Source: JAAYJS01 sp964346185
Lineage (GTDB): Bacteria > Bacillota > Clostridia > Eubacteriales > Eubacteriaceae
Length of the DNA: 17,555 nt
Direction of reading: 5' to 3'
NCBI GenBank assembly: GCA_964346185.1
Contig: CAYFTR010000032.1
Coordinates: 1-17,555 of the forward strand
Shown: piece by piece, positions 1-6,662 of the stretch
Numbering within the stretch: the stretch's first letter is position 1
How the letters are laid out: each line of letters opens with the position of its first letter
Translations under genes and position numbers: made by a program
The notes under the pieces: generated by a model
What the model was told of the DNA's origin: nothing
Seen by the model: the letters and a program-made list of their open reading frames with translations, nothing else
Database searches by the model: none

Positions 1-43
1 TACATGCCGTTTTTCTTCTTGTCAATTGCTTTTTTGACTTTTT

Positions 44-72
44 TTGAATTTGTTTTGTTTTTCTTTTATATT
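44..72 (+). promoter_or_regulatory. Predicted sigma-A type promoter for the CPBP-MATE pair
   Basis: TTGAAT at 44-49 and TATATT at 67-72 are separated by exactly 17 bases. The surrounding 1-120 stretch is very T-rich. Transcription would start near 79, leaving a leader of about 94 bases before the ATG at 173. The call rests on match to consensus only. Confidence 0.55.
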
Positions 73-172
73 CGGTGAAAACCCCGCTCTTCTGTTTCTT
101 TCTTTATGGTTTATTATGTGTTAAACTGACCTATATGAAACGGACGGCGTGTTATCGCCGGAAAGGATACTT

Positions 173-1234
173 ATGTCTATAGATACGAATCCCGAAAAGT
201 GTGTGCCGGAACATTTAAAAACCTCTGAGCAATGGCATCGGAGGCAGGCACGCATCTTTTCTCATTTGGGTTATTCAACGCTTTTGTTAACCGGGCTGCC
301 TTTACTTATGGGGCTTGTTGCCGATGTGATGTTTCCTTTTATACAAGGTTATCTGCCCGCTTATATTTCTTACGGTGCCGTGACAACTTTTGTACCTTTA
401 TACATCATTACGGTTCCTATTGTTTTTTGGATGCTTCGCCGTAAAGATTTTTCTTCATTACATAAGAGGGCTTTGCCTGTCGGTTTTTATATAAAGCTAT
501 GCGTCGTTGCCTTCGGGGTGGTGTACATCGGTAATTATTTGTCCCTCGGGTTGTCTTCTTTATTAACCCGCAGCGGGCTGCCCACCACCAACCCCGTCGA
601 GACCTTACTCGGCTCTGTTACTATTTGGGAGGCTGTCATTTATACCGTTATCGCCGCTCCCGTTGCCGAAGAATTGATTTTCAGAAAAGGTATGATATCG
701 CTCTTGATACCCTACGGTGAAGAGACGGCCATTTTGGTGTCAGCACTTTTTTTTGCATTGGTACACGCTAACCTCTACCAATTAATTTATGCCTTCGGGT
801 TGGGTTGTGTCCTCGGTTATTTGTATGTTAAAAGCGGTCGTTTACGGGACGTCGTCGCCGTGCATGCCCTTATTAATTTTGTCGGCGGTATTTTGCCGCT
901 TCTTTTAACTCAATCGATTGACGATGCTTTTTTAGATCGTGTGGAAAATTTTTCCCAAATGCTTGAACAGGCGCCGACAGAAAGTATGCAAGTGCTAACG
1001 GAACACTTGGTACCTTTGCTCGGATTATTGTTTTTAAGTTTTTTAACCGTATTTTCGATTATAGGGACTGCTGTTGTTTTGCTACGTAACCGAAAAGCGA
1101 TTCGATTTAAACCGGGCCACTCTCCTTTGCAAAAAGGTTATCGTTTTAAAACCATCTTTCTGAATTCGGGGACAATTTTGTCCGTTTTATTTTATATTAC
1201 TTTAGTTGTTGCAGGAGTTTTATGGAATCTTTAA
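173..1234 (+). CDS. CPBP family intramembrane metalloprotease (CAAX/Abi type)
   Basis: This is a polytopic membrane protein of 353 residues. The CPBP/Abi glutamic-protease-like motifs are present: EExxxR as EELIFR (Glu166, Glu167, Arg171), FxxxH as FALVH (His198) and HxxxN as HALIN (His231, Asn235). Hydrophobic helices flank these motifs and a further segment lies at the C-terminus. Bacterial members of the family cleave or bind membrane peptides, and some give bacteriocin self-immunity; the substrate here is unknown. The ATG at 173 is chosen over an in-frame GTG at 149 because AAAGGA at 162-167 sits 5 bases before it. The gene overlaps the following MATE gene by 13 bases, so the two are probably co-transcribed and translationally coupled. 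Family assignment is firm; the role is not. Confidence 0.88.
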   Translation: MSIDTNPEKCVPEHLKTSEQWHRRQARIFSHLGYSTLLLTGLPLLMGLVADVMFPFIQGYLPAYISYGAVTTFVPLYIITVPIVFWMLRRKDFSSLHKRALPVGFYIKLCVVAFGVVYIGNYLSLGLSSLLTRSGLPTTNPVETLLGSVTIWEAVIYTVIAAPVAEELIFRKGMISLLIPYGEETAILVSALFFALVHANLYQLIYAFGLGCVLGYLYVKSGRLRDVVAVHALINFVGGILPLLLTQSIDDAFLDRVENFSQMLEQAPTESMQVLTEHLVPLLGLLFLSFLTVFSIIGTAVVLLRNRKAIRFKPGHSPLQKGYRFKTIFLNSGTILSVLFYITLVVAGVLWNL

Positions 1235-2586
1235 CTGAAAATAAAATGGGGACGATGTCGGTCCGCCGACTATTGTTAACGATGGCCATCCCGATGATTT
1301 TTTCTCAATTCATACAGGCCATGTATAATATTGTCGACAGTATCTTCGTGTCGATGATCAGCGAAAATGCCCTTTCGGCCGTATCCCTCGCTTTTCCCGT
1401 ACAGTCATTGATGATTTCCATCGCGACCGGTACTGGCGTGGGGATCAATGCGCTTTTATCCCGTCACCTGGGTGCCGGAAACAAAAACGGTGTAAATCTC
1501 GCGGCGGGCAACGGTGTTTTTTTGTCTTTGATGAGCGGCCTTCTGTTTATGGTGTTGGGTCTTGTGTTTACCCGACACTTTTTTGTGCTGCAATCCGATA
1601 ATTCCGAAATTATTACAATGGGTACCCGATACCTCAGCATTTGCACAGTATTTTCCGTAGGGGTTTTCGGTCAAATTACCTGCGAGCGCCTGCTGCAAGC
1701 AACCGGACGTACCTTCGATTCGATGATTGTACAAGGCGTAGGTGCCGTCGCCAATATTATTTTAGATCCGATTTTTATTTTCGGGTGGTTGGGAGTCCCC
1801 GCTATGGGAATTGCCGGTGCCGCTATCGCTACGGTGGCCGGGCAATGGATCGGTTTGTTTTTCGGCATTTACTATAACGTAAAGAAAAATAAAGAAATTA
1901 CCTTTTCCTTAGAGTACCTGTTGCCCCGAGGCTCTATCATAGCCAGAATTTATCAAATCGGTTTGCCTTCCATCCTTGTTACGGCATTAACTTCCGTTAC
2001 GATTTACAGCATCAACCAAATTTTATTATCCTTTACCGCCACCGCTACCGCCTTGTACGGTATTTATATTAAAATACAAAGTATTTTCTTTTTGCCCCTG
2101 GCGGGAGTCAACAATGCCGTTGTCCCTCTTTTATCTTACAATTACGGCGCAAAGAAAAAGCAAAGACTCATTGAAATTATGCGATTTTCTTTGGTAGTCG
2201 GAATGTGCATGACGCTTATCGGCTTATTTGTTTTTATGGTATTTCCCGTTCCCTTATTAAAGCTCTTTAACGCGTCACAGGAAATGATCGCTTTGGGCGT
2301 TCCGGCTTTTAGAAGAATGTGTCTGAGTTTTTTATTTGCCGGCTTTTCCGTCATATCGATTTCTATTTTGCAGGCTTTAAACAGAGCCCACCAAAGTATG
2401 ATTACCTCTTTTGTACGGCAATTATTTGCCTTAATACCGTCCGCCTATCTGTTATCCTTAACGGGCAATTTAAATAACGTTTGGTTGGCTTACCCCATCG
2501 CAGAAATTTTTTCGGTTACCTTAAGCGGCTACTTTGTCCTGAAAGTCTACCGCGAAAAGATCCTACCCATGCGCAATGACCCGTAA
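1222..2586 (+). CDS. MATE family efflux transporter
   Basis: This 454-residue integral membrane protein has the length and two-fold hydrophobic pattern of the 12-helix MATE (multidrug and toxic compound extrusion) family. The N-terminus reads as a typical MepA/NorM-like start: a short amphipathic stretch, then helix 1 with AIPMIFSQFIQAMYNIVDSI, followed by the GxGxNALLSRHLGAG region between helices 2 and 3. The second half begins around IYQIGLPSI and repeats the pattern. MATE proteins export cationic drugs or metabolites using a Na+ or H+ gradient; the substrate cannot be read from sequence. AGGAG at 1213-1217 precedes the ATG by 4 bases, inside the end of the CPBP gene. There is no obvious forward terminator after the stop; the hairpin at 2638-2655 has its U-tract on the other strand. 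Confidence 0.92.
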   Translation: MESLTENKMGTMSVRRLLLTMAIPMIFSQFIQAMYNIVDSIFVSMISENALSAVSLAFPVQSLMISIATGTGVGINALLSRHLGAGNKNGVNLAAGNGVFLSLMSGLLFMVLGLVFTRHFFVLQSDNSEIITMGTRYLSICTVFSVGVFGQITCERLLQATGRTFDSMIVQGVGAVANIILDPIFIFGWLGVPAMGIAGAAIATVAGQWIGLFFGIYYNVKKNKEITFSLEYLLPRGSIIARIYQIGLPSILVTALTSVTIYSINQILLSFTATATALYGIYIKIQSIFFLPLAGVNNAVVPLLSYNYGAKKKQRLIEIMRFSLVVGMCMTLIGLFVFMVFPVPLLKLFNASQEMIALGVPAFRRMCLSFLFAGFSVISISILQALNRAHQSMITSFVRQLFALIPSAYLLSLTGNLNNVWLAYPIAEIFSVTLSGYFVLKVYREKILPMRNDP

Positions 2587-2630
2587 TTCAAACAACCGAT
2601 ATACTCATACGTCTTAATTGGCTATTACAT

Positions 2631-2655
2631 TAAAAACGCGACCGAAATCGGTCGC
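2631..2655 (-). terminator. Rho-independent terminator for the Rrf2-type gene
   Basis: GCGACCG at 2638-2644 and CGGTCGC at 2649-2655 form a perfect 7-bp GC-rich stem with an AAAT loop. On the reverse strand it is followed by a five-T tract (A run at 2632-2636). It lies about 20 bases past the stop of the reverse gene. There is no T tract on the forward side. Confidence 0.75.
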
Positions 2656-2676
2656 ATTACTAATATGATTACCTTA

Positions 2677-3102
2677 TCAGGGTTTTACCTTGCGCTTAAA
2701 AATTGCTTCGGTCATATCGCTGATAGTAATCTCCTCGTACCTTTTTTGGCACAGGTCGTTTAGTTCTTCCACCAGGTGATCCACAACAGCACCCATCGAC
2801 GAGGTGACCAGACACAAATCGTCCGCATTGCCGGAACGCCACACCTTGGCAATCGGCCTGTCTTTGACCGCTTGACTGATCATAGCCAGATTAATGTGAT
2901 CGGGATCGCTCTCAAAGTAATAACCGCCGACAGCCCCTTCCTTAGATTGAACCAGCCCCGCCTTTTTTAATTGGGACATCACCTTGCGAACACGGGCGGA
3001 ATTTGTGCGTATGTTTTCCGCCAAACAATCGCTGGACAGGGTTTCATTGCGATGGCTTAAAAGTACCAAAGCGTGAATGGCTATGATAAATTCACCGGTC
3101 AT
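2677..3102 (-). CDS. Rrf2 family transcriptional regulator (no Fe-S cysteine cluster)
   Basis: The 141-residue protein starts MTGEFIIAIHALVLL and continues with a winged helix-turn-helix: a helix-turn-helix around LAENIRTNSARVRKVMSQL, then a wing with GAVGGYYF, both hallmarks of the Rrf2 family. The later HINLAMISQAV segment is the usual dimerisation region. IscR-type members bind an Fe-S cluster through three closely spaced cysteines after this point. Here the only cysteines in the second half are isolated (DDLC and DLCQ), so it looks more like the cluster-free YwnA/YwgB-like group. An upstream in-frame ATG at 3177 is rejected because GAGAGGAG at 3111-3118 sits just before the ATG at 3102. 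It converges on the MATE gene and probably has no co-transcribed partner. Its target genes and signal are unknown. Confidence 0.88.
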   Translation of the reverse strand: MTGEFIIAIHALVLLSHRNETLSSDCLAENIRTNSARVRKVMSQLKKAGLVQSKEGAVGGYYFESDPDHINLAMISQAVKDRPIAKVWRSGNADDLCLVTSSMGAVVDHLVEELNDLCQKRYEEITISDMTEAIFKRKVKP

Positions 3103-3172
3103 TTTTTTCTCCTCTCTTCTATAATAAAATGTATGTACATCAAACTGAATTCCGCTAACATCGGCTTTTATC

Positions 3173-3201
3173 ATCATAGGTCATTTGCGGCACTGTCGCA
3201 A
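3173..3201 (-). promoter_or_regulatory. Predicted promoter of the Rrf2-type gene
   Basis: On the reverse strand TTGCGA (3201-3196) is followed after 17 bases by TATGAT (3178-3173). Transcription would start near 3167, giving a leader of about 65 bases. The leader contains the 8-bp palindrome ATGTACAT at 3133-3140, which could be an autoregulatory site, but it is short enough to be chance. Confidence 0.5.
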
Positions 3202-3406
3202 CTTGTTTTTCGTTTTACGTTGTAAAGCGGGCTTCGTGAATGCCTGTATTGTTTTTACTGCTATTGGCGGAATTTTAGTTTATTATAAAATCGGATACTT
3301 AAAGTAGCCTCTCGTTATGACGGTCTTTCATGGAACATCCCTATTATTTTATGCCCTTGGTACTTTTTAAAATTCAAATTTTAATATTTTTATTTTTTTC
3401 CCGATA

Positions 3407-3415
3407 TGATATAAT
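3407..3415 (+). promoter_or_regulatory. Extended -10 promoter for the membrane-anchored repeat protein
   Basis: TGATATAAT at 3407-3415 is a full extended -10 element (TG-N-TATAAT). The region 17-18 bases upstream is only T-rich, without a good -35, which fits an extended -10 promoter. The start of transcription would be near 3422, about 40 bases before the ATG at 3461. Confidence 0.6.
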
Positions 3416-3460
3416 GTTTAATATTCTAAAATACTTATATAGCCATCAAAAGGAAATAAA

Positions 3461-4303
3461 ATGAATTTATTTGACTTTATAAAACGGTCTTCCCCTCAGG
3501 AACAACTGCGTATGTTATTGCTGGTGCTGATTGTTCTGTTTACCGCTTACTTTACCGTACTGAGCTTTGTGGATGTCCCCTCATCCAATTACGAAAAAGC
3601 CGTCGCATTGGTAGACGCTTTGTATACCGAAGACGGGCAAGCGGTTTCCGAAAAAGCCATCCATAACTCCGGAATGTTTGCGGAAGCCACAAAGTCTGCC
3701 AACAAAATTCGGGATCCGCAATTAAAATCCGAACAATTACAACGAATAGATACCGCAAAAAAAATGGCGGATATTGTCAACGCCATCGATGCGATGTATA
3801 CAACCGTCCACAACGAACGTGTTTTAATTCGGGATATCACCAATAACCAAATGTCCGCCGTCAACCAAAAACTGGAAGTCATTCAAAGTATGGGGTTTGA
3901 AAGTTTTGTTGCCAGACACCGGGAGTTACTGACTCCGGCACAAAAACAATACAATGCCAGAGAACATATTAATGCCGGTTTAGATGCTTTTTTTGAAGAC
4001 GGCAACACCCGTAAAGAACTGTTTTACTATGCGGACTCCGACGAGTGCGAAGCCTTGCGAGAGTTTTTGATCGATGTGCAAAACCCAACTTTAAAGGAAG
4101 AGTTAAATACGGAAATTAACCGCATTAAAACCATGATCGAAGAGCAGGAAGACCGCCAATACAGAGAATGGCTGCGTCAGGAGGAAGAAAGAAAGCGTCA
4201 GGAAGAAGAACAACGCTTAAAGGAAGAAGAAGAAAATAAAAAACAGGAAGAAAATAAAAACGAGGACGGCACGGCACCTATGCCCGCACCGCCGACTCCG
4301 TAA
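3461..4303 (+). CDS. Unrecognised membrane-anchored protein with helical repeats and a charged C-terminal coiled coil
   Basis: I do not recognise a family for this 280-residue protein. It begins with a short charged segment, then one membrane helix (about residues 18-37), so the remainder is probably outside the membrane with the N-terminus inside. Residues 44-228 look all-helical and contain three degenerate units of about 60 residues, marked by VDALY (51-55), IDAMY (109-113) and LDAFF (174-178). In units 1 and 3 a second similar block (RDPQLK at 84, QNPTLK at 207) falls exactly 33 residues after the marker. Residues 222-265 are rich in Glu, Lys, Arg and Gln and should form a coiled coil. 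The tail is proline-rich (APMPAPPTP). AAAGGA at 3449-3454 precedes the ATG by 6 bases. The gene has its own promoter and terminator, so it is monocistronic. A cell-envelope structural or scaffolding role is a guess. Confidence 0.8.
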   Translation: MNLFDFIKRSSPQEQLRMLLLVLIVLFTAYFTVLSFVDVPSSNYEKAVALVDALYTEDGQAVSEKAIHNSGMFAEATKSANKIRDPQLKSEQLQRIDTAKKMADIVNAIDAMYTTVHNERVLIRDITNNQMSAVNQKLEVIQSMGFESFVARHRELLTPAQKQYNAREHINAGLDAFFEDGNTRKELFYYADSDECEALREFLIDVQNPTLKEELNTEINRIKTMIEEQEDRQYREWLRQEEERKRQEEEQRLKEEEENKKQEENKNEDGTAPMPAPPTP

Positions 4304-4312
4304 ACAAACCTT

Positions 4313-4351
4313 ATGCCGCTTTGATACCGATTAAAAGCGGCATTTTCTTTT
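4313..4351 (+). terminator. Rho-independent terminator after the repeat-protein gene
   Basis: ATGCCGCTTT at 4313-4322 pairs perfectly with AAAGCGGCAT at 4334-4343 across an 11-base loop, and is followed by a T-rich run (TTTCTTTT). It starts 10 bases after the stop codon at 4303. Confidence 0.85.
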
Positions 4352-4410
4352 CGTGACATGCCGTAATCATATAACGTCGAACCGTCTTAACAACAGTACG
4401 GCACTTTTTA

Positions 4411-4439
4411 TTGACAACAGATACCGAAACCGCTATATT
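4411..4439 (+). promoter_or_regulatory. Promoter of the zinc regulator/uptake locus
   Basis: A perfect TTGACA at 4411-4416 and TATATT at 4434-4439 are 17 bases apart. Transcription would start at about 4446, giving a leader of about 30 bases before the ATG at 4477. This also rules out the longer reading frame that begins at TTG 4411, since that codon is part of the -35 box. Confidence 0.8.
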
Positions 4440-4444
4440 CAATT

Positions 4445-4459
4445 TGAAAACACTTTTCA
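4445..4459. promoter_or_regulatory. Candidate Zur operator overlapping the transcription start
   Basis: TGAAAACACTTTTCA is a perfect 6-3-6 inverted repeat placed directly over the predicted transcription start of the regulator gene. From general knowledge, Zur boxes in actinobacteria have the form TGAAAATNATTTTCA, so the match is 12 of the 12 outer bases. Bacillus Zur boxes look different (TCGTAATNATTACGA). The position, immediately downstream of the -10, is where a repressor would block initiation. Function is inferred. Confidence 0.5.
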
Positions 4460-4476
4460 TTTTAGGAGGTGTCATC

Positions 4477-4881
4477 ATGAAAAAAAGAGGGTCTTATCAT
4501 ACCGAACAACAGCAGAATGTTTTAGATTATTTAAAAAAACATCTCCGAACCTACCATACGGTTCAAGATGTTTTTGAAAACTTAAACGCCGAGGGCAAAA
4601 CAATCGGCTACACAACGGTTTACAGAACTCTTCGAAAATTGAGTGACAACGGCAAGGTTATCAAAGTATTCGGTATTAACGGTCAAGCCGCCCGATACAA
4701 ATATAAAGACACGTCCAATCTTGCACTCAACGGCGAATTATATTGTAAAAAATGTGGTGCCGTCACTCCCTTGTACTGTCATGAAATTGACGCTTTTACC
4801 CGTCACTTAAGTACGAACCATCATTTTGTATTAAATGCCGAAAAACTTGTTTTGTACGGTTATTGTAAAAGCTGTCTCTAA
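4477..4881 (+). CDS. zur: Fur family regulator, probably Zur-like
   Basis: The 134-residue protein has a winged-helix DNA-binding half with the family signature GYTTVYRTLRKLSDNGKVIKV (about residues 44-64). The C-terminal half carries the structural zinc site as two CxxC pairs (Cys90/Cys93 and Cys130/Cys133). The central region normally has a histidine-rich segment (HHHHxxC) contributing to the sensing site; here it reads ARYKYKDTSNLALNGELYC, without those histidines. Other possible ligands are Cys101, His102, His110, His115 and His116. The metal is judged to be zinc mainly because znuA, znuC and znuB follow. AGGAGG at 4464-4469 precedes the ATG at 4477 by 7 bases. The likely role is to repress this locus when zinc is sufficient. 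Fur or PerR-like assignments are less likely given the neighbours. Confidence 0.85.
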   Translation: MKKRGSYHTEQQQNVLDYLKKHLRTYHTVQDVFENLNAEGKTIGYTTVYRTLRKLSDNGKVIKVFGINGQAARYKYKDTSNLALNGELYCKKCGAVTPLYCHEIDAFTRHLSTNHHFVLNAEKLVLYGYCKSCL

Positions 4882-4912
4882 TTTAATACCCCAACACAAA
4901 TAAGCCACAGAC

Positions 4913-4929
4913 ACCGACAACCTGTCGGT
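4913..4929 (+). other. Perfect hairpin between the regulator and znuA
   Basis: ACCGACA (4913-4919) and TGTCGGT (4923-4929) form a perfect 7-bp inverted repeat with a 3-base centre. No T tract follows, so it is not a standard terminator. It could be an RNA stem that adjusts znuA expression or stability, or a second protein-binding site. It lies 24 bases before the znuA start codon. Confidence 0.45.
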
Positions 4930-4953
4930 ATCAAATCTTATAAGGAGCATTTT

Positions 4954-5901
4954 ATGAAAAGAAAAATTACAATTAGTCTGACTCTTTGTGTCTTTCTGCT
5001 CGCCATGGCGGGTTGTTCGCCAAAAGCGACTGAAAAAACAAACATTAATGACGAAAACGGTAACTTAAAGGTAGTCGCTTCTTTTTACCCCATGGCGGAC
5101 TTTGCCGAAAAAATTGGCGGCAACAACCTTTCACTGACCTGTTTGGTTGCCCCGGGCACAGAAGCCCACGATTGGGAGCCCACCACAACCGACTTGGCAA
5201 TTTTAGAAGAGGCGGATCTTTTTATCATTAACGGTGCTGGCATGGAACCTTGGGTGGAGGATATCCTTAACTCCTTAAGCAACACAGACCTGGTTGTCGT
5301 CAACACGTCCGAAGGGCTTAATCTCATAGAAGGTTCCGAGCATCACCACGATTATCACGAGGAACACAACCACGGTGCCTACGACCCCCATGTCTGGCTG
5401 AATCCCCTTTATGCCGAACAGCAAATGGCCGCTATTGCGGAGGCTTTCAAAAAACAGGATCCGAAACATGCTGACACCTACAAAGCCAATTACGACAAAT
5501 GGTCAGCCGAATGTCGCCAACTGGATCAAAACTTCAGGCAAACCCTAAGCCCCCTGCCCCACAAAGATATTTTGGTTTCCCACGAAGCCTTCGGCTACCT
5601 GTGCGACGCTTACGGACTGAACCAAATCGGTATAGAGGGCTTGTCACCGGAGGGCGAACCTACTCCGGCACGTATGGCGGAAATTGTAGATTTTATGAAA
5701 AAACATGGCACAAAAGTTATTTTTTATGAAGAAAATACTTCGCCTAAGGTTGCCGAAGCCATTGCACGGGATACCGGAGCCGAAACCATGGTCTTAAACC
5801 CTCTGGAGAGTTTAAGTCAGGAACAATTAAACGCCGGCAACGATTACTTTTCCATTATGAACGCCAATTTAAAATGCCTGCACCATGCTCTTTCCGACTG
5901 A
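4954..5901 (+). CDS. znuA: Zinc ABC transporter substrate-binding lipoprotein ZnuA
   Basis: This captures Zn2+ outside the membrane and hands it to ZnuB. The 315-residue precursor has a lipoprotein signal with lipobox MAGC, so Cys21 is the likely lipidated residue. The cluster A-I metal-binding fold is supported by the expected ligands: His72 (AHDWEP), His146 (DPHVWLNP), His210 (VSHEAFGYL) and an acidic residue at Glu259/Glu260 (FYEENTSP). A histidine-rich loop at 130-140 with six histidines, just before DPHVW, is typical of zinc rather than manganese binders. AAGGAG at 4942-4947 precedes the ATG by 6 bases. It follows the Zur-like gene by 72 bases with no terminator between, so it is probably in the same transcript, and znuC starts 8 bases after its stop. 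An AdcA/TroA-like name would also fit; zinc is the best-supported substrate. Confidence 0.94.
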   Translation: MKRKITISLTLCVFLLAMAGCSPKATEKTNINDENGNLKVVASFYPMADFAEKIGGNNLSLTCLVAPGTEAHDWEPTTTDLAILEEADLFIINGAGMEPWVEDILNSLSNTDLVVVNTSEGLNLIEGSEHHHDYHEEHNHGAYDPHVWLNPLYAEQQMAAIAEAFKKQDPKHADTYKANYDKWSAECRQLDQNFRQTLSPLPHKDILVSHEAFGYLCDAYGLNQIGIEGLSPEGEPTPARMAEIVDFMKKHGTKVIFYEENTSPKVAEAIARDTGAETMVLNPLESLSQEQLNAGNDYFSIMNANLKCLHHALSD

Positions 5902-5909
5902 GGTGTGCC

Positions 5910-6662
5910 GTGAACATTTTAGAAATTAACGACCTGTGCTTTGCTTACGACCGCTCGGAAATTCTCCACAAAGTAAATTTAACTGTCGAAAAGGGGACCT
6001 TTGCCGTTTTGCAAGGTCCTAACGGTGCCGGAAAATCCACTTTGTTAAAATTAATACTGGGCGAATTAAGACCTTTAAAAGGACATATTTTGATTAACGG
6101 CATCGATGTCCGAAGCTTTAAAGATTGGACCAAACTGTCCTATGTGCCCCAGGGTGGGCTGACCCATTTGGTACATTTTCCCGCAACGGTTTATGAAATT
6201 GTTGCCGCGGGCTTATACAACCGATCAAATCGCTTTCGATTTTCAAGGAAAGATGATCATCAAAAAATATCCGCCGCCTTGAAAGCGGTAGACATGCAAA
6301 CCCGTGCCAAACAATTAATCGGAGAGCTGTCCGGCGGTCAACGGCAACGGGTTTTGTTGGCAAAGGCCCTGATCGCCCGACCCGAACTGCTCATTTTAGA
6401 TGAACCGGTCACGGGGGTTGATGCCGACAATACCCGTACCTTTTATCAATTGCTTAAACGTCTCAATCAAAAAGAGGGTTTGAGCATTTTAATGGTCACC
6501 CACGACATCAGCGGTACCCTTGCCTTGGCGGACAAACATTTTTGTATCGAAGAAGGCAACCTGTTGGCGTTGTCGCGGGCAACTTTAGAGAAAGAAAGAC
6601 TGCACCGACACGTGCATACACGAGGAGCCTGCCATGACCTTGATGAGTTTGTTTCAATATGA
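5910..6662 (+). CDS. znuC: Zinc ABC transporter ATP-binding protein ZnuC
   Basis: This is the cytoplasmic ATPase that powers zinc import through ZnuB. All ABC motifs are present in the 250-residue product: Walker A GPNGAGKST (36-44), Q-loop Gln81 (YVPQGG), signature LSGGQ (140-144), Walker B LLILDEP (160-166) with catalytic Glu165, and H-loop His198 (VTHD). A GTG at 5910 is chosen as the start because GAGGTG at 5900-5905 sits 4 bases before it and the product then begins VNILEINDL as usual for the family. An ATG at 5874 would overlap znuA and lacks a ribosome binding site. The C-terminal 25 residues contain several His and one Cys (LHRHVHTRGACHD). The gene overlaps znuB by 29 bases, pointing to translational coupling. 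Confidence 0.93.
   Translation: MNILEINDLCFAYDRSEILHKVNLTVEKGTFAVLQGPNGAGKSTLLKLILGELRPLKGHILINGIDVRSFKDWTKLSYVPQGGLTHLVHFPATVYEIVAAGLYNRSNRFRFSRKDDHQKISAALKAVDMQTRAKQLIGELSGGQRQRVLLAKALIARPELLILDEPVTGVDADNTRTFYQLLKRLNQKEGLSILMVTHDISGTLALADKHFCIEEGNLLALSRATLEKERLHRHVHTRGACHDLDEFVSI

Larger units (their letters stand above)
3103..3460. other. Intergenic region between Rrf2-type gene and membrane protein gene
   Basis: This 358-base stretch holds the reverse promoter at 3173-3201 and the forward promoter near 3407-3415. Between them, about 3200-3400, nothing convincing was found. A short forward open frame ends at 3310 and would encode a hydrophobic peptide of about 25-40 residues, but it has no clear ribosome binding site. 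The 3360-3400 part is extremely AT-rich. Confidence 0.5.

Noticed and set aside
2638..2655. Hairpin as terminator of the MATE gene
   Set aside because: The T tract is only on the reverse strand; forward transcription would meet no U run after the stem.
3185..3310. Short forward open frame that would encode a hydrophobic peptide ending in a single membrane helix
   Set aside because: Only TTG or GTG starts are available and none has a clear ribosome binding site; it overlaps the promoter of the Rrf2-type gene. Not enough to call a gene.
4411..4476. Upstream extension of the Zur-like protein from a TTG codon
   Set aside because: That codon is part of a perfect -35 box and the true ATG at 4477 has an AGGAGG in front.
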